Below, piece by piece: positions 33,358 to 41,597 of a stretch of 64,000 nt of DNA; position 1 is the first letter of the stretch; each line of letters starts with the position of its first letter. The translations under genes were made by a program, and so were the position numbers. Source of the stretch: Fimbriimonas sp. (lineage in GTDB: Bacteria > Armatimonadota > Fimbriimonadia > Fimbriimonadales > Fimbriimonadaceae); assembly GCA_029866005.1 (NCBI GenBank), contig JARXAE010000003.1:62001-126000 (forward strand), read 5' to 3'. The notes under the pieces were generated by a model. The model was not told the origin of the DNA. It did no database searches and was given only the letters and a program-made list of their open reading frames with translations.

Positions 33358-34563
33358 GTGAGCGTATTTGCCTCCATCCCCGAAGCCCTAGAAGAACTTA
33401 AGAAGGGCAAGATGATTATTGTGGTCGATGACCCCGACCGCGAGAACGAAGGGGATTTGGTGGTGGCTGCCGAGACCTGCACCACTGAGATCATGAACTT
33501 CATGATTCGCCACGGGCGCGGAGTACCGTTCATTCCGACGACTTCGCAGCGACTGTCTGAGCTTGGAATTCCGATGATGACCAAGCAGAACACGGCTCGC
33601 CACGGGACTGCGATGGCGGAGACGGTTGACGCGATTCACGGTGCTACCACTGGCGTTTCGGCCGGAGACCGAGCGTTGACTGCGGCGGTATTTGTTAACG
33701 ACAATGCAAAGCCGAGCGACCTTGGGCGACCGGGACACATTATTCCGCTACGCGCAGAAGAAGGCGGAGTTCTGGTTCGAGCCGGGCACACGGAAGCGAT
33801 TGTAGATCTGTGCAAGCTCGCCGGGTTCAAACCGGCTGGGGTCGGGTGCGAGATTTTGAATGAGGACGGCACGATGATGCGCCTCGACGATATGGTTCCA
33901 TTCGCTGAGCATCATGATCTGAAGATCGTCACCATTGCTGACCTGATCGCTTACCGACGACATCAGGAGATTTTGATCAAACGGGCGGCGGGGCCGATTG
34001 ACTTCCCGACGAAGCATGGCCACTTCCAACTTTATGCCTATGAGCCGACGGTTGAGCGCGATCCTTACGTTGCCATTGTGAAGGGTAACGTTTGCACCGA
34101 GGAGCCGGTGTTGGTGCGCATGCACTCATCGTGCCTCACTGGAGATTTGCTCGGTTCGCTTCGCTGCGATTGTGGCGAGCAGCTTGAGCTTGCTCTTCGG
34201 AACATCGAAGAAGAGGGTCGCGGAGTTGTGGTTTACATACAGCAGGAAGGGCGTGGGATCGGCCTGATTCCGAAGCTCAAGGCCTACGAACTACAGGATG
34301 GGGGCATGGATACAGTTGAGGCAAACCTTGCTCTCGGATTCAAAGCTGATTCCCGCGACTATTCACTCGGCGCCCAGCTCCTTGCCGATCTTGGAATCCG
34401 CAAGATCAAGCTGATGACCAACAACCCCGCCAAGCGAGCCGGGCTGATGGGCTACGGGCTAGAGATTACGGAGTACGTGCCCATTATCGCCGAGCCCGAC
34501 GAGCACCGTGAGCGGTACATGGCGACGAAGCGCGATAAGATGGATCACCGACTACCGGAGTGA
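33358..34563 (+). CDS. ribBA: bifunctional 3,4-dihydroxy-2-butanone-4-phosphate synthase / GTP cyclohydrolase II
   Basis: Provides both precursors of riboflavin; cytoplasmic. 401 residues. The RibB half (1-200) has VDDPDRENEGDLVVAAE and GHTEAIVDLCKLAG. The RibA half (205-401) has HSSCLTGDLLGSLRCDCGEQ with the three zinc cysteines, QQEGRGIGL with the catalytic Arg region, and NNPAKRAGL. All key residues are present. The start is GTG. The other rib genes are not in the window, and the usual FMN riboswitch is not seen upstream. Confidence 0.97.
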   Translation: MSVFASIPEALEELKKGKMIIVVDDPDRENEGDLVVAAETCTTEIMNFMIRHGRGVPFIPTTSQRLSELGIPMMTKQNTARHGTAMAETVDAIHGATTGVSAGDRALTAAVFVNDNAKPSDLGRPGHIIPLRAEEGGVLVRAGHTEAIVDLCKLAGFKPAGVGCEILNEDGTMMRLDDMVPFAEHHDLKIVTIADLIAYRRHQEILIKRAAGPIDFPTKHGHFQLYAYEPTVERDPYVAIVKGNVCTEEPVLVRMHSSCLTGDLLGSLRCDCGEQLELALRNIEEEGRGVVVYIQQEGRGIGLIPKLKAYELQDGGMDTVEANLALGFKADSRDYSLGAQLLADLGIRKIKLMTNNPAKRAGLMGYGLEITEYVPIIAEPDEHRERYMATKRDKMDHRLPE

Positions 34564-35942
34564 GCTAGCCACATGCTGCCATAAAGGCCAGCTTCGGCTC
34601 CGTAGGGGCTGGGCTTGCAGTTGAGCCTAGCTACGTACGGGGCGAGCCACGGCGAGAGTCCGACTCCGCCGCAGACTACAATATGGTCGGGGTAGTACAT
34701 CTCGCGGACCAGTTTGACAGCGGTTTCGAAGGCGACGATGGCGTCTTCTTGTTGCTCAAGAGTTGGATTTGGGGAGAGTCCGGCACCGCCGAGGAGGTCC
34801 TCAATGGTGCGTCCGAGCGGGGTCATGACGTCATTGAGGCGGGGGTACTCGCCGCGTTTGCCGCAGATGAGTTTGCCTTCCCGAACCATCCCGGCTCCGA
34901 CCCCGGTTCCAAGGGCGAGAGTGGCGACGTTGGAGCCGGCAAAATCCGGATGGCAGGCGTGGCCCCAGGCAGTGGCGAGGCCATCGTTGAGCGCGCGGGT
35001 TGGAACCCCGAGGGTTTCGACCGAGAACATCGAGCCTTGGTGACCGGGGATGATTGGCTTGGCCTCCCAGACTTCGCCGGTGGTGGGGTCAACGGTTCCG
35101 CCGGTGCCGACTCCGACGGCGGTGACGCTCGTTGATTCGATCTGCTGGCGAATCCAATAGAGACGATCTTCACGATCATCAGGGCGTTCCACTTTTTGGA
35201 TATCGACAAGTTTTGAGTTCTCAAATAGTCCAAATCTTATCCAGGTTCCGCCGATGTCGACGGCTCCGATGCGACCCTCTGAGCGGGTGGGCATCATGGC
35301 TCGTGTCTGTTTGACAGGATCGTTGATGGCTCCGCCAACGACTACGGCGGTTGCGCCGATCCGAAGCGCGGCTTCAATTTGCCAGCGATGGGCGTAGCGT
35401 CCTTCGGCGATAACGGGCTTGCCCTTCGATACTGCGTAACGAACGAGCTCGAAATCTGGGCCCTCGGTCATTTCCCGCGCGGTCGTGTAGCCGGAAAGAG
35501 TTGTTCCGATGAGGTCGCAGTCCAAGGAGACGGCCAAATCGACGGCCTCTGGTGAGTCGCAATCCGCCATGGCAAGTGCCCCGCCTTTGTGAATCGTATG
35601 AACCAGTTCAGCGAGGGATTGAGAAGGTCGCTCTCGCGGAGTTGCATCAAGTGCGATCACCTCACAACCCAGTTCAAGCAGCTGTTGAACCTCAGCTTCC
35701 GTCGGAGTGATGTAAACCTTGGAATGGGGATAGGCCTTCTTGATAAGGCCGATGACCGGTTTTCCAGTCGCCGCTTTAATGAACCTAATGTTCTCGACGC
35801 CTTGCAGACGAAGAATCTCCACTCCTTGATCAATAGAACACTGCGCGAGTCGAAGTAGGGTCTCCGGATCGTCCACCGCCGCCCCATCGCTCGCCTGCAC
35901 TGAGGCAATCAGCGGGCATCGGCGAAGGGCGTCGAAGATCAT
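34545..35942 (-). CDS. fused N-acetylmannosamine-6-phosphate 2-epimerase and ROK-type kinase
   Basis: 465 residues. Residues 1-215 are a NanE-type TIM barrel: CPLIASVQASDGAAVDD, GLIKKAYPHSKVYITPT, ALDATPRERP, MADCDSPEAVDLA, TTLSGYT and KPVIAEGRYAHRWQIEAAL. Residues 222-460 are a ROK fold: IGAVDIGGTWIRFGLF, ALNDGLATAWG with the catalytic Asp, and LALGTGVGAGMV. The conserved ROK zinc motif (C-x-C-G-x2-G-C-x-E) is missing. A NanE-NanK fusion would phosphorylate ManNAc and epimerise ManNAc-6-P to GlcNAc-6-P. Co-translated with the upstream aminotransferase gene (ATGA). Its 3' end overlaps the convergent ribBA by 19 bases. Confidence 0.9.
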   Translation of the reverse strand: MIFDALRRCPLIASVQASDGAAVDDPETLLRLAQCSIDQGVEILRLQGVENIRFIKAATGKPVIGLIKKAYPHSKVYITPTEAEVQQLLELGCEVIALDATPRERPSQSLAELVHTIHKGGALAMADCDSPEAVDLAVSLDCDLIGTTLSGYTTAREMTEGPDFELVRYAVSKGKPVIAEGRYAHRWQIEAALRIGATAVVVGGAINDPVKQTRAMMPTRSEGRIGAVDIGGTWIRFGLFENSKLVDIQKVERPDDREDRLYWIRQQIESTSVTAVGVGTGGTVDPTTGEVWEAKPIIPGHQGSMFSVETLGVPTRALNDGLATAWGHACHPDFAGSNVATLALGTGVGAGMVREGKLICGKRGEYPRLNDVMTPLGRTIEDLLGGAGLSPNPTLEQQEDAIVAFETAVKLVREMYYPDHIVVCGGVGLSPWLAPYVARLNCKPSPYGAEAGLYGSMWLAHSGSR

Positions 35943-37039
35943 CGGAACGCGCGAATTTGTTCGCAGGTGTACGTCACATGTTCATCCGTTAGGTACGGCT
36001 GAATCGGAAGGCTGAGGACTTCGGCGGAGACCAAATCGGTTGCAGGCAGTGCCCACGATGGCGTGAACTGCTTGTACGGAGTGTGGTGATGGATGGGAAC
36101 TGGGTAGTAGATCATCGACGGGACGCCGTTTTGCTTGAGGTGCTCTTGAAGGGCATCTCGCTTGGTTGCGCGAATCGTGAACTGGTGGTAGGTGTGGTTG
36201 TTCCCTTCTGAGATCAACGGGAGCTGAATCCCCTCAACCCCGGCGAGTTCGCGCCGGTAAATCGCGGCGATCTCGTTGCGGCGAGCCGTCCAATCCGGAA
36301 GCTTTTTCATCTTGACCCGCAGAATTGCCGCTTGAAGTTCGTCAAGGCGTCCGGTGTAGCCGAGGTGGTCGTAGTAATACCGCTCGCGACCCATTCCGTG
36401 AACCCGGATCGAACGGCATGTCTCGGCAATTTCGTCGCTATTGGTGACGATCATCCCTCCGTCGCCAGCCGCACCCAGGTTCTTGGTGACATAGAAGCTA
36501 AAGCCGGCAGCGAGTCCAAAATTGCCGGCTAGTACTCCGTTGTGCGAACTCTCGATGGCCTGAGCCGCATCTTCCAAGACGATGAGGTTGTGCTTCTCGG
36601 CAATCGCGCGGATTGCGGAAACATCGCAAAGCTGACCGAACAGGTGGATCGGGAGGATCGCCTTCGTTCGCGGGGTGATTGCCGCTTCGATACAAACGGG
36701 ATCCATCATGAAGGTATCGGGGTCAACGTCAACAAAAACCGGAGTTGCGCCAGTTTGCACGATGGTTTCGACGCTGGCGACGAACGTGAAGGCGGTGGTA
36801 ATGACCTCGTCACCTCGGGTGATACCGGCGGCATCCATGATGATGCGAAGGGCATCCGTGCCACTGTGAACGGCAATCGCGTGCCTGGTTCCGTGGAGGG
36901 CGGCGAACTCCTCTTCGAAGGCTTTGTTGTGTTTGCCTAAGACGTAGGCTCCGCTACTGATGACCTCATGAACGACCGCGTCGATTTCGGCGGCCTGAGA
37001 CTCGTATTGGGCTTTGACGTCATAGAAAGGAACATTCAT
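35939..37039 (-). CDS. DegT/DnrJ/EryC1/StrS family sugar aminotransferase
   Basis: PLP enzyme that aminates keto-sugars for surface polysaccharides; cytoplasmic. 366 residues. The family marks are FYDVKAQYESQAAEIDA at the N-terminus, HAIAVHSGTDALRIIM, PIHLFGQ, LEDAAQAIES, and FYVTKNLGAAGDGGM with the PLP lysine. YTGRLDELQAAILRVKM and YYPVPIHHHTPY follow. The pairing with the NanE-ROK fusion suggests an amino-sugar route for a surface glycan. Confidence 0.94.
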   Translation of the reverse strand: MNVPFYDVKAQYESQAAEIDAVVHEVISSGAYVLGKHNKAFEEEFAALHGTRHAIAVHSGTDALRIIMDAAGITRGDEVITTAFTFVASVETIVQTGATPVFVDVDPDTFMMDPVCIEAAITPRTKAILPIHLFGQLCDVSAIRAIAEKHNLIVLEDAAQAIESSHNGVLAGNFGLAAGFSFYVTKNLGAAGDGGMIVTNSDEIAETCRSIRVHGMGRERYYYDHLGYTGRLDELQAAILRVKMKKLPDWTARRNEIAAIYRRELAGVEGIQLPLISEGNNHTYHQFTIRATKRDALQEHLKQNGVPSMIYYPVPIHHHTPYKQFTPSWALPATDLVSAEVLSLPIQPYLTDEHVTYTCEQIRAFR

Positions 37040-37073
37040 TGTTCGTTTGTTAAATTGTGACAGATTTACGCGA

Positions 37074-37105
37074 CAACGCCCCGCTCAAAATGAGTCGGGG
37101 CGTTG
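37074..37105 (-). terminator. hairpin after the small lipoprotein gene
   Basis: CAACGCCCCG (37074-37083) pairs with CGGGGCGTTG (37096-37105); the inside CTCA/TGAG extends the stem, with one bulged T. It lies 24 bases past the lipoprotein stop on the minus strand. No long T-run follows. Confidence 0.7.
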
Positions 37106-37128
37106 AAGTCGCTAAATGCGCGAATGCT

Positions 37129-37269
37129 TTACTTGGAATCGCCTTCAGCAGCGCCAGCAGCCGGAGCAGCTGGAGCAGCAGCACTTGCATCTGCAGCACC
37201 ACCGCTGCAACCTGCAAGAACGCCACCAATAACACCGAGCACCATAACGAGAGCGAGAATTTTCTTCAT
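37129..37269 (-). CDS. small lipoprotein, 46 residues
   Basis: Reading the minus strand from ATG at 37269 to TAA at 37129 gives MKKILALVMVLGVIGGVLAG, then CSGGAADASA and an Ala/Pro-rich tail ending AAEGDSK. V-L-A-G-C is a lipobox, so Cys21 is the expected lipidated residue. The mature peptide is only 26 residues, mostly Ala, Pro and Gly. AAGGA lies eight bases ahead of the ATG, and AGGAGGT lies further upstream. A strong hairpin follows the stop. Tiny lipoproteins of this build resemble entericidin-like or spacer lipoproteins in form only; no function is assigned. Confidence 0.75.
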   Translation of the reverse strand: MKKILALVMVLGVIGGVLAGCSGGAADASAAAPAAPAAGAAEGDSK

Positions 37270-37597
37270 ATTTTTTATCCTTTACACCTCCTGAGTGTAG
37301 TTTTGCCTCGCGGCGTTCCCCCGTATAAATACGATGAACCGCGTTGCAAGGTCATTATAGTGCACGCGAGAACGTTTGCAAACGATTCCGTCAAGTTTTT
37401 TTCGTGCTATGCTACGTTTGTGGTTACAGCTGAGTTCAAAACGAACTTTGCCGGCGCAGTTGCGCTGGTAGCCCGGCGTCGCGTTTCGCGTCGTATTTAG
37501 GGGAATCGCCTCACTTCGAGCAAAGTCGCTCCTCTCGATTCCCCAAGAAACTCCTTACATCCTCATCCGACGACGGATTCCATTTTTATCCTTTAAC
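37270..37597. other. 328-bp gap between the small lipoprotein and argDF
   Basis: No gene fits here. The gap holds the lipoprotein ribosome-binding site on the left. On the right, GGGGAATCG (37500-37508) pairs with CGATTCCCC (37536-37544), enclosing GAGC/GCTC (37518-37521, 37528-37531). This two-part hairpin lies 53 bases upstream of argDF and could be a terminator or a leader structure. TATCCT at 37587-37592 stands five bases before the argDF ATG. No T-box was recognised. Confidence 0.5.
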
Positions 37598-39712
37598 ATG
37601 CTGAAATACGACACGATCAAATCGCTCGACACTGAATATGTCGCGCCGACCTATAACCGACAACCTGCCCTGTTCGTCCAGGGTTCTGGAGCAATCCTTT
37701 GGGACAACCGAGGGAACGAGTACCTTGACTTCCTGGCCGGCATCGCCGTCAATAGTCTTGGACATTGCCACCCCGCCATCGTCACCGCGATCACCCGACA
37801 AGCCCAACAGCTGATTCATACATCCAACGTTCTCCTGACTGCACCTCAAGCTCAGCTCGCCGAGAAACTCTGCCGCTTGTCCGGGATGGATAAAGTGTTT
37901 TTCACTCCGTGCGGAGCGACGGCGAATGAGACGGGTCTGAAGATAGCGAAGAAGCACGGTAACAGCAAGCGGCCTGATGGCGACTACGAGATCATTACTC
38001 TTCATAAGTCGTTTCACGGTCGCACCATCGGCGCGATTTCCGCGACTGGACAACGCCGATATCAACGCCCATTTGAACCTTTGATGCCCGGGATTCGCCA
38101 TATCGAGGCCAATAATCTCGATGAACTTCGCGAAGCATGCAGCCACAAAACCGCCGCGATATTGCTTGAGCCGATCATGGGTGAAGGTGGAGTATTAGCC
38201 CTTACTACTGAGTTTCTTGTGGAGGCAGAACGTCTTTGCCGGGAGTACGACGCCTTGCTCATGCTTGATGAAGTGCAAAGCGGGGTTGGTCGAACTGGAG
38301 CTTGGTTCTGCTTCCAGCATCACGGCATCCGCCCGGATGTGATGCTTCTGGCGAAGGGACTTGGCGGCGGACAACCGATTGGCGCATGCCTCATGGCCGG
38401 AAAAGCGGCGACCGTTCTCGAAGCAGGTGATCACGGGACCACTTTTGGAGGCTCACCCATCTCGGCGGCCTGTGCTCTGGCGGTCATCGACACCCTTGAG
38501 CACACGGACATCATGGAGCAGGTGAAGATCACCGGCAAGCTCCTAAGCGAGGGACTGAAGCAGCTCAAGGGAGTTTCCGAGACGACCGGAATGGGGCTGA
38601 TGATCGGTGCGAAACTTGAAAAACCGATCGCCCGCGATGTCGTGCGAGAGGCTTTCGATAAAAAGCTGATCATCAACGCCACCGACGAGCACACCCTTCG
38701 ATTTGTCCCGCCACTGATCATCACTCCGGAGCAGGTTCAGCAGTGCCTCAGCGTTGTCGCCGAAGTTCTCGGGGTCGAAGCTCCCAAACCCGTTTCGATT
38801 GGCACGACGAGCCGGGTTACGCGAAAGCCCTATGGCGATCTGCTTTCCATCGACGATCTGATGGACTCTCAGATCGACGATGTTCTTGATCTCGCTTCCT
38901 ATTTGAAGCAACGCCGGAAGCTTGCGCCATCGGCGATCACCCCAGTGGAGGGACGCAGCGTCGCCATGGTCTTCGAAAAGTCTTCGCTTCGCACGCGAGT
39001 ATCGTTCGAAACAGCGCTCTATGAACTGGGTGCTCATCCGATCTATCTCACTAAAGCAGACATAGGAATCGGTAGTCGCGAGGCGATGAAAGACGTTGCG
39101 CAGAATCTCAGCCGTTGGTGCACGATGGTCGTTGCCCGACTGTACTGGCAGAAGGATCTTCAAGTGCTTGCTGATAACAGTGATGTTCCAGTGATCAACG
39201 CCCTTACCGAATGGGAGCACCCCTGTCAGGCCCTTGCCGACATGCTGACAATTAAGGAGAAGTTTGGTGATGAGAAGGTGAAGATCACCTACGTCGGCGA
39301 CGCGAACAACGTCTCTCGCTCATTGGCTAAGCTTGCAACTCGAATGGGATATCCCGTCACGATCTGTGGTCCTGAGAACTTCCGGCTCGATCCACTTCCG
39401 GGTCTCCATCAAACGGCATCCATCGAAGAAGGTTTGACCGACGCAAAGGTTGTCTACACCGATGTCTGGGTCTCGATGGGCGATGAACACGAGCAGGAGC
39501 ACCGGATGAAGATCTTCCAGCCCTACCAGGTGAACGAACGTGTGATGGCAATCGCCGATTCTAACGCGATCTTCCTCCACTGTTTGCCGGCTCGGCGAGG
39601 ACTCGAGGTGACGGATGGCGTGATGGATTCGGTTCAGAGTTGCGTCAACGACCAAGCCGAAAACCGTCTCCATGCCCAGAAGGCGCTTCTCCAGAGAGTG
39701 CTAGGATTATAG
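37598..39712 (+). CDS. fused acetylornithine aminotransferase and ornithine carbamoyltransferase (ArgD-ArgF)
   Basis: One open frame of 704 residues. Residues 1-395 are an ArgD-type PLP aminotransferase: GAILWDNRGNEYLDFLAGIA, FHGRTIGA, LLMLDEVQSGVGRTG and LLAKGLGGGQPIGA with the PLP lysine K253. After a linker (about 395-415), residues 416-704 are an ornithine carbamoyltransferase: carbamoyl-phosphate loop SLRTR at 463-467, HPCQ at 541-544, DVWVSMGDE at 622-630, HCLPA at 661-665. Both sets of key residues are intact, so both reactions should work: N-acetylornithine formation, then ornithine to citrulline. They are not consecutive steps, since deacetylation lies between. mtnA follows after one base. 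Confidence 0.95.
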   Translation: MLKYDTIKSLDTEYVAPTYNRQPALFVQGSGAILWDNRGNEYLDFLAGIAVNSLGHCHPAIVTAITRQAQQLIHTSNVLLTAPQAQLAEKLCRLSGMDKVFFTPCGATANETGLKIAKKHGNSKRPDGDYEIITLHKSFHGRTIGAISATGQRRYQRPFEPLMPGIRHIEANNLDELREACSHKTAAILLEPIMGEGGVLALTTEFLVEAERLCREYDALLMLDEVQSGVGRTGAWFCFQHHGIRPDVMLLAKGLGGGQPIGACLMAGKAATVLEAGDHGTTFGGSPISAACALAVIDTLEHTDIMEQVKITGKLLSEGLKQLKGVSETTGMGLMIGAKLEKPIARDVVREAFDKKLIINATDEHTLRFVPPLIITPEQVQQCLSVVAEVLGVEAPKPVSIGTTSRVTRKPYGDLLSIDDLMDSQIDDVLDLASYLKQRRKLAPSAITPVEGRSVAMVFEKSSLRTRVSFETALYELGAHPIYLTKADIGIGSREAMKDVAQNLSRWCTMVVARLYWQKDLQVLADNSDVPVINALTEWEHPCQALADMLTIKEKFGDEKVKITYVGDANNVSRSLAKLATRMGYPVTICGPENFRLDPLPGLHQTASIEEGLTDAKVVYTDVWVSMGDEHEQEHRMKIFQPYQVNERVMAIADSNAIFLHCLPARRGLEVTDGVMDSVQSCVNDQAENRLHAQKALLQRVLGL

Positions 39713-39713
39713 G

Positions 39714-40679
39714 ATGCTGACTCCCCTTCGCTGGACCGACGGCGCGCTTGAAATGCTTGATCAACGAATCCTTCCAACGCGTGTTGAATGGATTCGCTAC
39801 ACCACGGCCGAAGGCGTGGCGGAGGGGATCAGAGAAATGGTTGTCCGCGGTGCACCCGCGATAGGGATTGCGGCGGCTTACGGAATGGCGCTGGCGGCCC
39901 ACAGCCGAAGTGATCTGAAATCGGCCGACGCAGTGCTTCGTGCATCTCGACCGACTGCAGTGAATCTGTTTTGGGCACTCGACAAAATCCAGGCTCTGGG
40001 AACTGATCACCCCGACCAGATTCTTGCGATGGCAAAATCAATCGAGCAAGATGATCTTGAAATGAATCTTGCTATTGGTCGCCATGGCGCAGAACTCGTT
40101 CCCAAAGCGGCCAATATCCTCACGATTTGCAACACCGGCGCACTCGCAACCGCTGGGCATGGAACTGCCTTGGGAGTAATCCGTTCCGCTTTCGCAGGTG
40201 ACAAAGAGATTCACGTCTGGTCGTGCGAAACTCGCCCCCGCCAACAAGGACTCCGGCTCACCGCCTTTGAGTTGATGCACGACAAGATCCCATTCAATAG
40301 CATCAGCGACGGGATGGCGGCGTCTCTCATGCGTGCGGGCAAGGTTGATTTCGTGATTGCAGGAGCAGATCGAATTGCCGCAAATGGCGACACCGCCAAC
40401 AAAATCGGTACTTACATGCTTGCCGTTCTCGCCAAGCACCATGGCATTCCATTTGCGATTGCCGCTCCCTCATCAACATTCGATCTGAGCCTTGCGAACG
40501 GCGACTTGATCCCAATTGAGGAACGGACCGGGACGGAGATCACGCACATCGAGGGCGTCCAAGTCGCTCCCGACAATTGCCCGGTGTTCAACCCTGGTTT
40601 TGATGTGACCCCAGGTGAGTTGATCACCTACATCATCACCGAAAATGGTGTCTTCCGGCCACCCTTCCAGTTCAAATAA
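39714..40679 (+). CDS. mtnA: S-methyl-5-thioribose-1-phosphate isomerase
   Basis: Methionine salvage: methylthioribose-1-P to methylthioribulose-1-P; cytoplasmic. 321 residues. The RGAPAIGIAAAYGMAL segment is near 43-58. CNTGALATAGHGTALGVI carries the catalytic Cys, ETRPRQQGLRLTAFEL follows, and GADRIAANGDTANKIGTY carries the catalytic Asp. It starts one base after argDF and so is probably in the same transcript. No other salvage gene is in the window. No SAM riboswitch was seen. Confidence 0.95.
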   Translation: MLTPLRWTDGALEMLDQRILPTRVEWIRYTTAEGVAEGIREMVVRGAPAIGIAAAYGMALAAHSRSDLKSADAVLRASRPTAVNLFWALDKIQALGTDHPDQILAMAKSIEQDDLEMNLAIGRHGAELVPKAANILTICNTGALATAGHGTALGVIRSAFAGDKEIHVWSCETRPRQQGLRLTAFELMHDKIPFNSISDGMAASLMRAGKVDFVIAGADRIAANGDTANKIGTYMLAVLAKHHGIPFAIAAPSSTFDLSLANGDLIPIEERTGTEITHIEGVQVAPDNCPVFNPGFDVTPGELITYIITENGVFRPPFQFK

Positions 40680-40699
40680 TCCAAGGTAAAACGGAAGCC

Positions 40700-41452
40700 A
40701 TGGCACTCCATCACGTCAACTATTACTCAAACGTCCTTGGAAAGGCGATGGGTGCGTATGTGATCCATCCGGACGCGAGTGTGCCGCGACCTTACCACTG
40801 CATGTTGCTGCTTCATGGGTACAGCGACGACTACACGATTTGGCAGCGTCGGACGAGCATCGAGCGGTATGTTGACGGGAAGCCACTCATTGTCGTCATG
40901 CCCGATGGCGGGCACAGTTTCTATGTCAATGCAGTGAATGGCTACCAGTATCTCGATGCCATTGCCGATGAGCTTCCTGACCACTTAAAGCATTGGTACA
41001 ACATCGATGGTGGTTGGTGCACTGCGGGACTCTCGATGGGGGGTTACGGTGCTCTTCGAGTCGCTCTTGCGCATCCGGGCTTCTTCCGCTCGGCAGTATC
41101 CCATTCAGGGTCGCTGATGATTGGGCACAACTACCCCACTGCAGGGGCAGGCCACCGCGCGGACGACGATGGCTTTTTGCGCCAGCAGGTCCTTAACTTT
41201 GGCGACGTCAAGGAAACGGGCGGCCCTAACGATCTTCTTGCCCTTGTTAACGCCGCCGATCCCAAGCCAGCGATTCGAATTGATGTCGGCACAGAAGACT
41301 TCCTTCTCGATCAGAACCGCGGGATGCATAAACTATTCACCGATGCTGGAATCGAGCACGAATACGAAGAGTTCCCTGGGGCTCACACCTGGGAGTACTG
41401 GGATAAGCACATTCAGGAAGCGATTGCGTTTAACTTGCGGAAGTTGGGCTGA
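40700..41452 (+). CDS. alpha/beta-hydrolase, esterase D family
   Basis: 250 residues, no signal peptide. The nucleophile elbow is GLSMGGYGALR with Ser at about 115. Oxyanion segment LLLHGYSDDYT is near 32-42, and VVMPDGGHSFY is the conserved Asp-containing loop. DVGTEDFLLDQN gives the acid, and the C-terminal HTWEYWDKHIQEAI gives the His. The group includes tributyrin esterases and S-formylglutathione hydrolases; acyl substrate unknown. A second, truncated copy of its 3' end lies at 45182-45280. A CGGGAC/GTCCCG hairpin follows at 41475-41493. Confidence 0.9.
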   Translation: MALHHVNYYSNVLGKAMGAYVIHPDASVPRPYHCMLLLHGYSDDYTIWQRRTSIERYVDGKPLIVVMPDGGHSFYVNAVNGYQYLDAIADELPDHLKHWYNIDGGWCTAGLSMGGYGALRVALAHPGFFRSAVSHSGSLMIGHNYPTAGAGHRADDDGFLRQQVLNFGDVKETGGPNDLLALVNAADPKPAIRIDVGTEDFLLDQNRGMHKLFTDAGIEHEYEEFPGAHTWEYWDKHIQEAIAFNLRKLG

Positions 41453-41562
41453 GCGTGAGCAGGTGAGTCTGAGACGGGACTAAACGCGTCCCGGCTGCTA
41501 GGTTTATGGCCCAGTCTGAGCCAGTGGCTCGCCGTCAAAGTCGATGAATTGCCAAAAGTGGC

Positions 41563-41589
41563 CAGGTGCTAGCACTAAGCTAGCACCTG
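41563..41589 (-). terminator. hairpin ending the HAF-repeat gene
   Basis: CAGGTGCTAGC (41563-41573) and GCTAGCACCTG (41579-41589) form an 11-bp perfect stem around ACTAA. It lies nine bases past the stop on the minus strand, and a TTTT follows after about seven bases. Confidence 0.75.
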
Positions 41590-41597
41590 CTTGAGAG

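Noticed and set aside
37050-37235. Leu-rich minus-strand open frame opposite the small lipoprotein region
   Set aside because: It is a shifted-frame shadow of the lipoprotein gene and runs through its terminator hairpin.
38780-38850. Hidden frameshift between two separate arg genes
   Set aside because: The frame is continuous with a sensible linker, and no start codon with a ribosome-binding site is seen for a separate argF.
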